Below are positions 34,301 through 45,602 of a stretch of 64,000 nucleotides of DNA, one piece after another. Under the pieces are notes generated by a model, which worked only from the letters and a program-made list of their open reading frames with translations, searched no databases and was not told where the DNA came from. A program made the position numbers and the translations under genes. Positions within the stretch are counted from its first letter, which is position 1. The number at the start of each line of letters is the position of its first letter. Origin of the DNA: Agrostemma githago (Eukaryota; Streptophyta; Magnoliopsida; Caryophyllales; Caryophyllaceae); NCBI GenBank assembly GCA_958450325.1, contig OY288243.1, positions 54,263,378 to 54,327,377 on the forward strand, in the 5' to 3' direction.

Positions 34301-34575
34301 TGGCTGACGAGATCGCCTTCCTAAAGGAGCAGCTGGCTCGGTCTCAGGGTGAGACCTCTGCGCAAGGTAAGGCTAGGCATCGGGTTGAAGGGGAGGCTGA
34401 GAATACGGGCGCTAGCGAGGAGATCAGAGGAGTCCCCGAGATGGCTACATTAGACATGCTGTCGGGGATGGATGGTAGTGAGTCTCCTCCTATAGACTTG
34501 GAGGATCTAGGCTTAGATGGCAACCTTTGCGAGGTCGTGATAGCCGTTGGCGCGGCTTCTAGGGGTCCTTCTTAG
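31329..34575 (+). pseudogene. Antisense multi-exon gene in element D, plant mobile domain (PMD) family
   Basis: Eight exons with GT-AG borders can be read: 31329-31341, 31929-32276, 32379-33083, 33168-33329, 33412-33726, 33813-33965, 34046-34141, 34213-34575. The protein shows the PMD (aminotransferase-like) signature: DTTSTFHMAFGEVGMTLEDF, GMISSLPWG, AWIYSYFPCLAPKTVRVHLK, VDPPWTMFIPP. The last exon encodes a coiled coil (QLETRVTELEAREVEAQRLL) and an acidic tail. Frameshifts and stops in exons 2-4 make it a pseudogene here. PMD proteins are spread by transposons and some host copies act in silencing; a role in D is not known. Exon borders are my inference. Confidence 0.72.
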
Positions 34576-34613
34576 CCTCGATTTGTATAAGGATTTGTAT
34601 ATTTGTATATTCG

Positions 34614-36286
34614 TGATGGGAGGATTTGTCGTGGATCCCACCGATCAAATATGACCAACTAACCTAGGCTTGGTAGCTAGGGCAAGTCATGTCGAGTCCA
34701 CGGGGACGGTAAAGAGGGTTTCGACTAGGTTTCGCCTAAGGACTTGACTAGGTCAACAAGCTAAACTAAGCTAAAACTAAGAAGGGGGAGATACTAAGAC
34801 TAAGAGCAAACTAAGTATGACAACTAGAGCTAAAGGATTCAACTAACTAGAGAAACAATGACTAAAAGGATGGAGAATACAATAGAAAAAGGACTAGGAT
34901 TAGGTTGGGTTCAAGGGTGATGAGATGATCAAGGGGAAGCAAGAATGAAGGGGTAGTCAAGCTATCCAGGCATAGTCCGGGCTCTCGCTACTTAAACCGA
35001 CCTAGAGGTTCCTCGCTCTCGCGCAAGAACCTATCCTAGCAACATACAAGGTCACAAGAAGAAAGGCAAGAAAACATGTATTTGCAACTACAAGTCATTC
35101 AAGCATTTCATCAAACATGATCCATGCATACAACCAAGAAGCAACCAAAACTTCCACCAACAAGCTAAACAAACCCTTAATCACCCATTAAGACACCAAT
35201 CCCCCAACTAATCCTAGCAAGAGGACTACTCACTCATGTTCAAGATAGTAAACCCAACACCCATGATGAAACAAGCACAAGCTCAAACATTCACAATGGA
35301 ATATAGAAGGTTACTAAACATAAACACAAATGAAAACTAAATAGAAGAGATTAGGGAGAAGATGAATTATACCAACACTAGAGGATGAACAAAAGATTGA
35401 ATCTTTGCATAAATAAACCCAAAGGAACATCTCCAATGTTGTCAATAGAGTAGATCAACCCAAAAAGTCTTCAGTATTACAAAGATGAAACTAGGATTAA
35501 ACTAAGATTAAGGAGTAATTAAGGTTAATCTACACTAATCTAAGCTAATCTAACATAAAGTAGTCTAGGGTTTAGTGGGTAATCAAAAAGGTTCTTGAAA
35601 CAATACAAGAGGGGGGTATATATAGGGTTACAAGAATGAGGGGGGCGAAAGATGAAGTCGCGGCTGAGCTGGGCCCCTTCCCGGCCGGGAAGGAAGTCAT
35701 CCCGGTCGGGAAGGAAGTCATCCCAGTCGGGAAGGAATGGTCCCGGTCGGGATGGTCTTGATCCCGGTCGAGATGGTGCATAACACCGGACGGTGTTATG
35801 CTCTTCCCGGTCGGGATGAAGTCGGTCCCGATCGGGATGGGGTGGTCCCGACCGAGAAGCTCATGGTCCCGGCCGGGATGGGCTGTCAGAGGCGCTGTCT
35901 TGCTCGTCACTTCGTCCCGGTCGTGATGGATGTGTTCCCGACCGGGATGGATCTTGTAGGCTTCAAATATAATCTCATAGGTCCCTACTTGCTCTTCATA
36001 AGCTTCTCATTGCTTCTCGTTGCTCGGGATCGAGTCTAAAGGTCTCGGAAATGGGTCCCAAGGGCTCAGGATCGAGTCTAAGCTACCGAGTGATCGTCGC
36101 TTTTCTTCGTTGGCTCCAAATGTGCCGGAAACGAGTCAGAACCGTTCCATTTCTCCAAGATTGGTCTTAGGAGCCTAAAACAAACTAGAAGAAGCGTAAG
36201 TAGCCTCAAAACCGCTCCAAAGAGCGATTCCACAAGAGAAACTAGGACCAAACACAAGGAATAAGCACTACATAACACACTTATCA
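34614..36286 (-). mobile_element. Solo LTR (family E) nested in element D
   Basis: It is 1673 bp, TGATGGG...CTTATCA on the plus strand (TGATAAG...CCATCA on the minus), flanked by ATTCG at 34609-34613 and 36287-36291. It is homologous along its length to 47454-49060. A minus-strand TATA box lies at 35617-35624. There is no internal domain, so a solo LTR is likely, possibly of an Athila-like element (uncertain). Confidence 0.85.
35674..35952. promoter_or_regulatory. TCCCGGTCGGGA palindrome array in solo LTR E (minus copy)
   Basis: About eleven copies of a TCCCGRYCGGGA-type motif lie upstream of the TATA box (35617) on the minus strand. It contains a perfect 11-bp inverted repeat GCATAACACCG / CGGTGTTATGC with a 2-base loop (35778-35801). 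Confidence 0.6.
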
Positions 36287-36857
36287 ATTCGTTTTAGATT
36301 CTTTGTATTTGAATTGGTCGGATTAGTCCTGCGTTTTTGTTTGACGAATTGTTCACCTAGATTAACAAGTAATCACTTTTTGCGTTTGTTTGTTTTGCGT
36401 TTTGACCTAGTTTAGGGTGCGTTGGCGTTGCACAGAAGTATGAAAACAGTTCCTTTCGGATGTTTTGAAATGTGTTACTTTGAGCCGGGAATTGGATCAG
36501 GTAGTACGTCGATTAAAACGTTTTGACTCGAGATGTAAAATGTTAACGTAAAACAATAACGTATTCTGACCGAGTATAATAGGAGATGAGTGCAGTTGCT
36601 TTGACATTCGGAACGAAATCGAAGTTTTAAAATTCGGGCAATTTTGAAAAAAAGTTAGACCACTTTTTGCATACTCTTAATATTGCCTTGTTAGGCTACA
36701 GACGCGACCTGAAGATAATCGTTAAAAGGCTACAACACGCCAAGGTGGGGTAGCTTATCCCCCTAAAAAAATAAAAAGATGTCCAAGTCTGGTGGGTCCG
36801 ACGGGTAAAATGTGATATCCGCGTGGACCTGTTACTCTTGCGCGGGCATTTTGGCTT

Positions 36858-37040
36858 TTGGAAAGAGGTTTCGCGACTTCAGGAGGTCGTTCCCGACGTT
36901 CGGGGTTGTCGGATGTGAGAGAAAGGTTAAAGATTATGGAGATGATTGTACTACAGAATAAGGAAGCTATGTGGGCTAATGTTGCTAAGTGCCCGACCAA
37001 AGACGGCATTACCGATCCTAGTATTCGTCAGTTTATCTAA
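36858..37040 (+). pseudogene. Coding-like fragment downstream of the antisense gene in D
   Basis: An open frame encodes RERLKIMEMIVLQNKEAMWANVAKC, which looks protein-like (helix, coiled coil), ending TAA at 37038-37040. It may be a further exon of the antisense gene displaced by the solo LTR. I do not recognise the family. Confidence 0.3.
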
Positions 37041-37424
37041 ACGGGCCGAGACCGACAAGACTCATATTGAAAATGTGAGTGAGAAGGGGAAGTGGGATTG
37101 GTTGGGCTCGCTTTTGGCTAGGGCGGTGGAAGCTTGTGTTGGCAGGGGTTGATGGTAAAAGACCCGAGCAAGCATACCCGAATGGCAAGGGAAAAGTTGG
37201 ACCGGTAGAGCCCAACCGTTTAGTACTATGTTGTATTGATTGACATTAGGTGGTGTATTAGCACTAGTTTTTGTGGGGTTTTACTTGACGCGTTGTCATT
37301 TCTCGGGGTAGCCGGATTTTGGATGTTTGATGTAAAGGGCCTCGACAAAGGCTTGATTTAATTGATTTTGCATTAATGAGAAGCACATTTATTTATTTAT
37401 TTATTTTATTTTTTTCGTGGTGGC

Positions 37425-37605
37425 TCGCAACTCGATTCTTCATTTTGCCCGGAGTGCCCTTTCGGGTTTTCACTCCATCCTCGTCTCACCTTTGTTTTGT
37501 CTTTTTTCTTTGTTTTTTATAACGACGGCTAGCAACTCGTTTCTTCATTTTGCCCGGGGTGCTCTTCCGGGTTTTCACCCCATCCTCGGCTCGTCGTTTG
37601 TGCTT
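37425..37605. repeat. Imperfect duplication in element D
   Basis: Two about 75-bp copies about 107 bp apart share GCAACTCG, TTCTTCATTTTGCCCGG, GGGTTTTCAC and CCATCCTCG. Confidence 0.65.
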
Positions 37606-37696
37606 CGTCATTTTAAAATCACTCATTGACCGGGTCGTGGGGAGAGTCCCGGTTGGTACATGAATCGATTAATCGATTTTGTTTGTTCGGTCGTTT

Positions 37697-37763
37697 GGTT
37701 GTACCCGGGGACGGGTTGCCTACGTATCCATAATTCGACGGAATCAAACTATGTTCGTAGTTC
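37697..37763. other. Conserved GCCTACGTATCC motif block, copy in D
   Basis: GGTTGTACCC, GTTGCCTACGTATCCATAA, GGAATCAAAC and CGTAGTTC are in the same order as in A and B. Confidence 0.7.
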
Positions 37764-37859
37764 TTTTTAGATGTGAGTGATTTTGCTTTAGACTCGTTAT
37801 GCCAATTATCGACGTGAGATGTTTAGAGTGTATTCACATGGGTTTTCACCCTAGCTAAA

Positions 37860-38645
37860 AATTAATGTGAAATGGTCGGGTGTGACCCCTTGAAAGTGAC
37901 AATTACCGAGATACTGTGTTTGGGTCAGGGTGACTGGCTTGGACGATTTTGTAATGTGGAGCTAGGTTGTGAGTGCCTCTAATGAACTAAGATCTGGAGC
38001 TTGATTTTTGTGGAGTTAAGGCTATGGGGTTGCGGTTTCGTAATGTGGTAGGAAAGGGGAAGCTGAGTAAAAATGACTCAGACTTCAATCGGGTGGGTTG
38101 TAAATTACGTGGGATCTGATTTCCATGTCTGGCCCTAACGGTTGGGATTATCTTATTGAGCTTGAATCCTCAAAATTCCGGACCGTCTCCTAACAACTGT
38201 CTCGGGAAGGTCTTAAGGGTCGTAATGTAGAGAGGCTAGTGTTTTGGGTGCTAGTTGACTAGTCTGTTCATTTTTTCTTTTTCTTTTTTCTCTTTTTTTT
38301 GCTTTTCGTTCGGACTTTGCTTAAAGTCGAGTTGAATGATTGGGGGTTTCATTTTGACCGTTGAGTTTGGTCTTGATCATTGAATTGGGCCAGTTTAGTT
38401 TGGCCTTGGTTTCATTTTTTTCTTTGGCTCCTTGTGGCCATTTCAGACTTCTTTTCCCTTTTTTGTCAAACTAGCACCAATGGTGGGAATTGGTTGGTCT
38501 TTATTTGAGGAATGTTTATTGTGGGAAATGGGTTTGCCTTCCGTCCTTGATCACAAGCTAAGGGATTATCTAGATTCGTCATAGGATTCAGTAATGCTCG
38601 TTCTAAGGGGTAATTATGTGGCTTTCTATACCAGACATGGAATAG
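37860..38645. other. Pol-replacing noncoding module, copy in D
   Basis: This is the counterpart of 2560-3545 in element A, in the same order and orientation, between the conserved motif and gag. Confidence 0.75.
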
Positions 38646-38941
38646 GTAAGAAAAAGGAACGCGGGATCTCAGCTCTTGTTGTTCCTCGTTGTTTCGAGGT
38701 GTGTTTTACTGTTATCAATAACTGGCATAGTTCCGAGTTGTAAGCAAGAAAGTGCATTATTAAATCAAGCCATTGTCCAGGCGCATCATAAAGGAAGAAA
38801 AGTTTATTTCTTTTTATTGATAGTAATAAGTGGGCTATGCACCCGAGATATTGTTCTTGGGGAGGTGGAGGACAAATCCCCTCGCACCTCCTGACTCAAT
38901 GTAAAAATAAAAGACATTTGTTATACTATTAGGTCTAGGCT

Positions 38942-39678
38942 CTATGACGAACTAGACTCTGACTCGGACACAGATTTACTCGTCTCGGTGGATGCCCGTG
39001 GGTTGTCAGGATTTTCTTCGATGTTCCGGACAATCTCCTTTATTGGGTCGCGGTGGGAACAACCGAAGGTGTCATCAAGGACAGTGTGAACGTTAAAGGG
39101 GTTTGTGGTATTGTTAGGTTTTTCGGGCGGAGGGAGAGGGATAGTCCATTTTCTATCATATCTTGTATGGTATGCTTGAGCCAAAAACAAGATTCGGTAT
39201 CATGCCCATTGCCACGGTGGTATAGGCAATAAGCATTAGGGGTGCAACTTTTGCCTCGTTTTCCGACTGGTGGGTCTGGAGTGGGACCCAAAGGTGAGAG
39301 TAACCCTTGATCGACTAGGCACCTAAGGGCTTCGGTGTAAGATGAGTTGATTGGGGTAAACTTTCTCGGTGACCTTCCTACTTTGTTGGGTGTGGCCTTG
39401 TAAGGTCTTGGTATTCCTTCCGTATCGACTTTAGGAAGCTCCGATCGGGCGGAGCATTGGGATAATCTATCCTGGGTAGGCTTTTGGGCATGGTAATTGC
39501 TCAGATTGGCGTTTGTATCGCTTTTGGTGTCTCTACTCTCAAGGAAACTGAGGCGACTATCGATGTAACGAACGGATATATTCAAACGGGTAACTGAAGT
39601 ATGGATGTTGCGAACCAATTTGGCTAGGGTATTGACATCGTTACGGATGCTTTTGATGGCGCTTGAATCTACCGACAT
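38942..39678 (-). pseudogene. gag-like ORF of element D
   Basis: It starts at 39678 (MSVDSSAIKSIRNDVNTLAK). It lacks the long gag domain of B and C but keeps the Tat-type CX2HX4HX4C zinc knuckle (CLYHRGNGHDTESC) and PFNVH motif. One base is lost after QDMIENG, so the end is read in the next frame (IPLPPPEKPNNTTNPFNVH ... SESESSSS, stop 38942). In the intact form it would be a short nucleic-acid-binding Gag. It stops at the acidic linker, where protease would follow in an autonomous relative. Confidence 0.75.
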
Positions 39679-41326
39679 GTTGGGGAGTGATTCTAGTGAG
39701 AAAGGATTAAAAGGTCAGATTGGATCCACCGGATGACTTAGAGACTCGAGGGATGCTCCTAACTGAGCGAGAGGGAGACAAGCCCCTTGATTTGCGCATG
39801 TGTGCGGTCATTGGCTTAGGGACTCAGGTGCTTTAGACACTTTGGTGTATTCGGCGAAACGCCTAATGAATCTTAAGTCTCTGTAACGAGACGATTTGAC
39901 ACAAACCTCGGAGGTGAGGCTTAAAGAGGACTTCTCGCAATGAGACGACCCGAAATGTAAACCTCGGGTAGAGGCGATCCTAGTAACTAACATAGACAGT
40001 TAATCACACGGTTGTACGACGTAAGAGGTTGATCGCGATCCCGGCTCAAGATCAAAGATTTTTTTTTTGAAAAAGGACCGATACTCGCAGAGGAAAGTAT
40101 TTTTCTTTTTTTTTTGAAAAGTGATTTTGCAAAGCTAGGGTGACGATGGTGTGCTGACCTCGTTGGTGACGTGAAGGTATGCTGCCACATGTGTGTGTCG
40201 GGAATCCGACGATGGCAACAGTGTAAAAGCCTCTTTTTTTTTTAAAAGGAACACGGTTCTTTAGGGAAACCGTTTTTTTTAAGATGATTGTGTGATGCTT
40301 CCTTCGAGACTGCTATTAATTAGTTAGTTCGATATTCGCTGTGTACGTGATGCCCGTGGCAGAGCGTGAAATCTAACGATGATGATGTTTTTAAAGGTGT
40401 AACTAAATCCTTATCAAAGAACTTAGGTGATGAATAGTGTCTATAGAAAAAGCTTTCAAAACGAGTGATCCACGTTTGTCGGTTGCATTAACTAGCATTT
40501 GACAGTGGAGAGTGATGTATTGTGAAAAGTGTTTCTAGAATGTAACCGTTTTGGGTTCCTTGACTTCATTAATCAAAGTTTTGGTTGTGTTAACGGTATG
40601 TGTGTAAGACATTTTTTTTTTTGAAAATAAGAATGTAACTGTTTGGTATACCTTGATTCCATTGATCGGGAGTCTCGGTGGAATTAACGACATTCATTGT
40701 TGACGGTGTTTAATTTGGACAAGGTGATGACATTGAAAATATTTTTTTTTGAAGATGTTGAGTGTAAAATTTGCCATGATGACAGCATCTAAAAATGTTT
40801 TTCCCTTTTTTAGAAATCACGATTTGACCAGAGTATCGGCGTTTAAAAGGTCGTTTTGAAAAGAGGAGGTATTTTCGAAAACGGAATTGGATGCGGTTAA
40901 ATATGTTGGCGTGGTTGAATCCAGATGTTTAGTGTTTTATTTGGGTTGTTTGCAAACACGCTACACATAACTACGAATGTATACAATCATGCAGGATGCA
41001 GACATTGGTGGGTTAGGGTAGGCTGCCGCCCACGAATAGTCTTTACTTAGGCATTGACAATTATCTGGGGAGACGAGTGTCATACCGTCCGTTCGGAACT
41101 ATCCGCTTATTAATCCCGCGGGTTACGCGTTAGGCGGCCGGAGCGTCAACCGAGGATCTCTCCGCATGTCCCTAAAGATCTTACCGTGAAGAGGTCGATT
41201 GGTCCTGATATCGGTTAGGGTGGGATTTTTAGGGCCAAAACCTGTAGTGACCACAACTAGGAACAAAGAAATGAGCTTCACCGACCTCGTTCAAGTTACA
41301 CCACCGCTGGAAACTTGTTTCCAATT
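39679..41326 (-). other. 5' leader of element D
   Basis: This is noncoding, with several A/T homopolymer runs (40060-40110, 40230, 40615, 40740). No gene is seen. Confidence 0.6.
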
Positions 41327-41343
41327 CTCCAGTGGAGTCCCCA
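41327..41343 (-). other. Primer binding site (tRNA-Arg type), element D
   Basis: The plus strand reads CTCCAGTGGAGTCCCCA, two mismatches from the tRNA-Arg 3' end, 3 bp from the LTR. Confidence 0.72.
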
Positions 41344-41346
41344 AAC

Positions 41347-43518
41347 TGTGGACGTCCGTCCGCACCGCCCGGCGCCCTGCGCGTCCCGCGCGGGACCGAC
41401 CCAGTTTTCATCATGTGGCGGCGGCCACCCACGCGGCCCCCTCCCGGTCGGGGGCCGGTCCGATCTCGCGTACGGGGCGAAGTGTCGGACCTCGATTTGG
41501 ATGACGATCCGGACTTGTGCTAGACGGGTGCGGGCAGCCGTGTTTCCGTTTGGGAATCAATCGAGTCGTGGTTGTAAATGTTTAAAGGCCGATTCATTTG
41601 GTTAGGCGACCTTTTTATTGAACTGAATTCGCTGCCGATTTGTGAAGTCGCCACCGAGTCAATTATGGGGACTCAGAAACCGTTCAAGTCAACTTTGATC
41701 CCTTGCCGGCTCAAAGTTGAGTGGCACGGGACCTAAAGATAAAGACTTGTACCCTTAAGCACTCCATGCCAGGAATGACTCTCATTGCCAATGGTTTCGG
41801 ACATCCGGAAACCATCGATTCTGAGTAAGGGGTGAGGGTACGTAATGGGAAGTCAACATCCGATAGATGTCAACAACCAATCCCGCCCGCACTATAGCGG
41901 CCTCTACTAATCAATCAGTGGGCTGATAACCTAGTTCTTTTGTTGTGGCTGAAATGCTGTAACATCTGTTGATTTAACCCTATGTCTTTTGCTACGTCGG
42001 TTGTTTAAGGACAAGTAAGTATTGTCGTCAAAGTAGTTGTGTTTACATTTTTTGCATGTGATTTCACGTGACAAGCAGGCCATGAAAAGATGCACGTAGG
42101 AGAGTAGAGAGTACTAGTATTATACATATTAGCAAATCTGTTTTAACGTGATAATACGAATATTAACCATTCTCGTGGTATACCTTACCTGGTATTCTGC
42201 TTAAGATGCGTCGGTTCGGTATTAATAGAGATGCACCGAACCTAATAAGGTGAGCACCTAGACTAATACGGAATCCGACCATCACTTTGTTCAGTTTTAG
42301 TTGTTTTACGTTTTGAATTTCGTTATAGGTGATTTAGCATGCAATTATAAAGGTCATAAAAGCAATAAATCATACGAAAAACTGTAAATGCGAATGTAAG
42401 TAAATCACATTGTGAGTAGTTGCACCCTCGGAGTATACACTAAACGGGACTCGATGCATAGATAGTTCGAGAACGGATCTCGGAATTACTCGGGTCTATT
42501 TAGTGTGTTTTAGTACTTGTGATTGAAGTTGGGACGTTTACGTGTTTTAGTAGATGCTCGTGGACCTAGTGTCCACATCTAGTGTTATCGTAGTGCATAA
42601 TAAAAGAAAGTGCGAATATGGAAAGTTTTGTTTAGATGACAACCTAGTGACGACTCGGTTTGAACAGGTGGATCCTCCTAGCTTGACCAGTGACTCCGGC
42701 AGAGCTCCGTTACCGTTTACCCTTCTTGCGGCTACTCCGGCAGAGCTTCATTGCTAAGTACTAGTTCTGCGGCTAATCCGGCAGAGCTTCGATACTAGAC
42801 TTGAGCTAGTCGATCACAGGCACCTCGATATCGAGTGTGGTGCTCGAAAGTGAGGAGTAGCGTCGATGTTGCTTTTATCGGAACTACGATCGAGTGGATC
42901 GTTTGCCTCGGGTGTCGGAGTGCGAGCCCTTAGCGAGAGTTTAGAGGGGGAAGAGAAGAATGAGAATTGTGTGTCGAATGAATGAGCCGGAGGGGGGTAT
43001 TTATAGGTGTTTTCGGCTCAAGCGCCCATATGGATGCCTGAGCTAGGACGCACCAGGACTCAGGCGCCTGGCCTTAGGCGCGGTGAGGCTGAGACGCGTG
43101 AGGTGGGGCGGTTGGAGTTTTGTAGATACGATTTTGATACTTTCCAAAACCGAGAGGGAGGAGGATAATTCAATACTTGGACGTTAAGGTTCCCGCGGCT
43201 TGACCTAGCGCCGTGAACGTTAGTGGGCCTCGGGTGTGCATCCCAAGGGTCGCTTGCGTGGTGCTGTCTCGGTTTGAGTTTCGGGACCGACTCGGAGGTC
43301 CCGGTGTCGGAATTGACTCTAATTTGTGTCTATGCGACCGTAACGACACGACTAAGGCTGCCATCATGTTAGTTTTAATTTTTCCGAGTAATTATTTGAT
43401 CCGTTCTATAGAAAACCTATCTACAACATCGCGAACCCGCGTCGCGTTGCAGTCCTATCGTCATTGGGTGTTTGTCGGGCACCTCTGCAGCCACCAGGTC
43501 CAAATCTGGGTGTCTACA
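41347..43518 (-). repeat. 5' LTR of element D
   Basis: The LTR is 2172 bp, TGTGGACGTCC...TCTACA. TATA box at 42998-43005 (minus), GGCGCC cluster at 43016-43110, inverted-repeat box at 41803-41823. Confidence 0.9.
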
Positions 43519-43523
43519 TTACC

Positions 43524-44287
43524 CGAGCCGGTACTGGTGACCGATGTCTCACTATACCGTGATGTACTCCAATATGGATATGTCAAAGGTGTTCATAGTC
43601 AATTCATATGGGTTTTGCGGCATGTTCTAAGCTCAACTCGACTTAGGAAGTCCGTCCCGATTCACGGATGGGCTATCTGCACTGGTATAGACCCTTTATA
43701 GACCGACCGAGACTTAGTGTAGAGCATACATGGAGTCATTATAATGCTTGCGTGACTATATGCAACTTTGTTTCTATGTCGTTTTCAAAAACCGTCATTT
43801 TCAAAAATTGCATCTTTTTCAAAAGTTTCAATTTAAAAACCCGGGAAGCTACCGAATTTAGGACTTATGATTTTACTCAAAATAATCTATTTTTAGCCTG
43901 TATGCCACCCATTTCAAAATTCAAAAATATTTTCAAACCTTCAAAATCGCGGCCCGATAGCATTGTTTTTTTTTTTTCCGAAAAAATCGGGCCGTCCTCC
44001 GCCTTTTCCGGGATTTTCTCCAAAATTCCCTTTCAAAACTTTCATCTTCTTAGGACTTCTCGTATTTAGCAGTGTCGGGTCGTGTCGTAAGTCGCCGAAA
44101 GTCTCTAGCGTCGAAACTTCGTCAATCTTACATCGCAGGTTTCCCCCATATCCCAGTCCGTCTTATTTGACTAAGGCAAGGCCCACCTACGTAAGACATA
44201 CTCCTGCAAGGGAGGACCCGTTTACACAATCGAGTCCAAAGTCTGGGGAATGTCTCACGTGAACCTTCCTTCGAATAGGACCCGACC
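43524..44287 (+). other. Element C 5' leader, middle piece
   Basis: This lies between the TTACC duplication of D and the copia element. It matches the reverse complement of 19450-20205 in B. Noncoding. Confidence 0.8.
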
Positions 44288-45602
44288 TGAAGGGTTCGAA
44301 ACCCACTAATTAGACTCCTCTAATTAGTTACTAAATTACTTGTTAATTTAGTAAATAAAGATCTAGTTACATGCATGACATCAAATGACAAAAACTAGAT
44401 ATAAGAAGAGATTTCCTTACATAAACAATGAGGAAATATTGGGCACAATAAGAAAACTCCTTTTCTTATTGTTCTTGAGCTAATAATAGTATGGATGATC
44501 CTCCAAAACCTTGAATCTCCAATGTAGAAGATCTCCTTTAAGTTGCACCAAGAATCAACCCAAATAATCACTAGTATTATTAACTAGATAATAGTAGTGA
44601 TAAAACAATACTAATATTATTAATCTATTACTACTTTAGTAATGAAGATGAATACTAGTATTAGAGAGAGTTTTGGAGAGATGACGTAAAAAGCCAAAAG
44701 CTCATGCATGCAAAATCAATTGGTGAGTTAAAAAGAGAACAAAGAGCCCCCTTTTTTACTACCCCAAAACCGGCCACCCCACATGGGGAAGACTAAAATG
44801 CATTATTTTATTTGCATGCTTATGTCAAGTGTCTAGTGTCATTATTACTATTATTTATGTATGTAGTAAAATAAGAACAACCACATTTGTCATTATATTT
44901 ACTAGTGTGTCACACACACATGTACATAAAAATGGGTCCTTATTTATTGTCATTTGTCATACAAATGCAATGTGTGACATGATCAATTATCTCCATAATT
45001 GATCACATCAAATAATATACACTTAACTCCTTAAGTAGTATATTACTATTATATCTATATATAATAGGTCCCATATTAATAATAATAATCAATTAGCTAA
45101 ACTTACAACTCCTTGTAAATATATTAACGGCTAATTACCACTATCCATAAAAGCATACAAAACCTCAACTAATTTAGTAATTAACGTTTAAATACCAAAT
45201 TAGGTCTTATTTAATCGTATTAAAATAAGACGTAAAATTTATTCAGTCAATTATCGTATAATAGACTAATAAACTTAATCGGACAGAGTTCCAAACTCTA
45301 TCTCCAATAAATAACTCTCATTACGAAACATATATCAAATATATACGCAAGGTGCTAATTAACTGTATCAGATACAAATAATTAGTCTTCTATTTGGGTC
45401 TCATCCTATAGGTGTGACCGAAAGGGATCAGTTGATCACCGCCGTCATACGACAATAACGTCTAACTCTAGTCAGCTGAGCGTTACCGATTTACGTTAAT
45501 CAACTGACGTGGAGTATCAATGTACTAATCATCCCAAGTATATATTCCGCTCATGAGATTTAATATATCAATGCACTATTGTGGAGGACACTCGCTCCAA
45601 CA
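44288..45602 (-). repeat. 3' LTR of the copia element
   Basis: The LTR is 1315 bp, TGAAGGGTTCG...CGCTCCAACA, AT-rich. It has 15 bp near 44458 and 2 bp near 45540 not found in the other LTR. Confidence 0.95.

Larger units (their letters stand above)
27649..43518 (-). mobile_element. Element D: non-autonomous Tat-type LTR element nested in C
   Basis: It is 15.9 kb including a nested solo LTR. The LTRs are at 41347-43518 and 27649-29366, with TG...CA-type ends and a TTACC duplication at 27644-27648 and 43519-43523. On the minus strand: primer site 41327-41343, leader, gag-like ORF 38942-39678, pol-replacing module, conserved motif, antisense multi-exon gene 31329-34575 (plus strand), tandem arrays, polypurine tract. 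No protease, RT, RNase H or integrase is found, so it needs helper enzymes. Confidence 0.9.

Noticed and set aside
34614..36286. Solo LTR E as a MITE or other DNA transposon
   Set aside because: TG...CA ends, 5-bp duplications, TATA box and 1.6 kb length fit an LTR; no terminal inverted repeats beyond the short ends.
43213..43701. 162-residue plus-strand open frame
   Set aside because: It spans the LTR end of D and the C leader, so it crosses an insertion border and cannot be an old gene.
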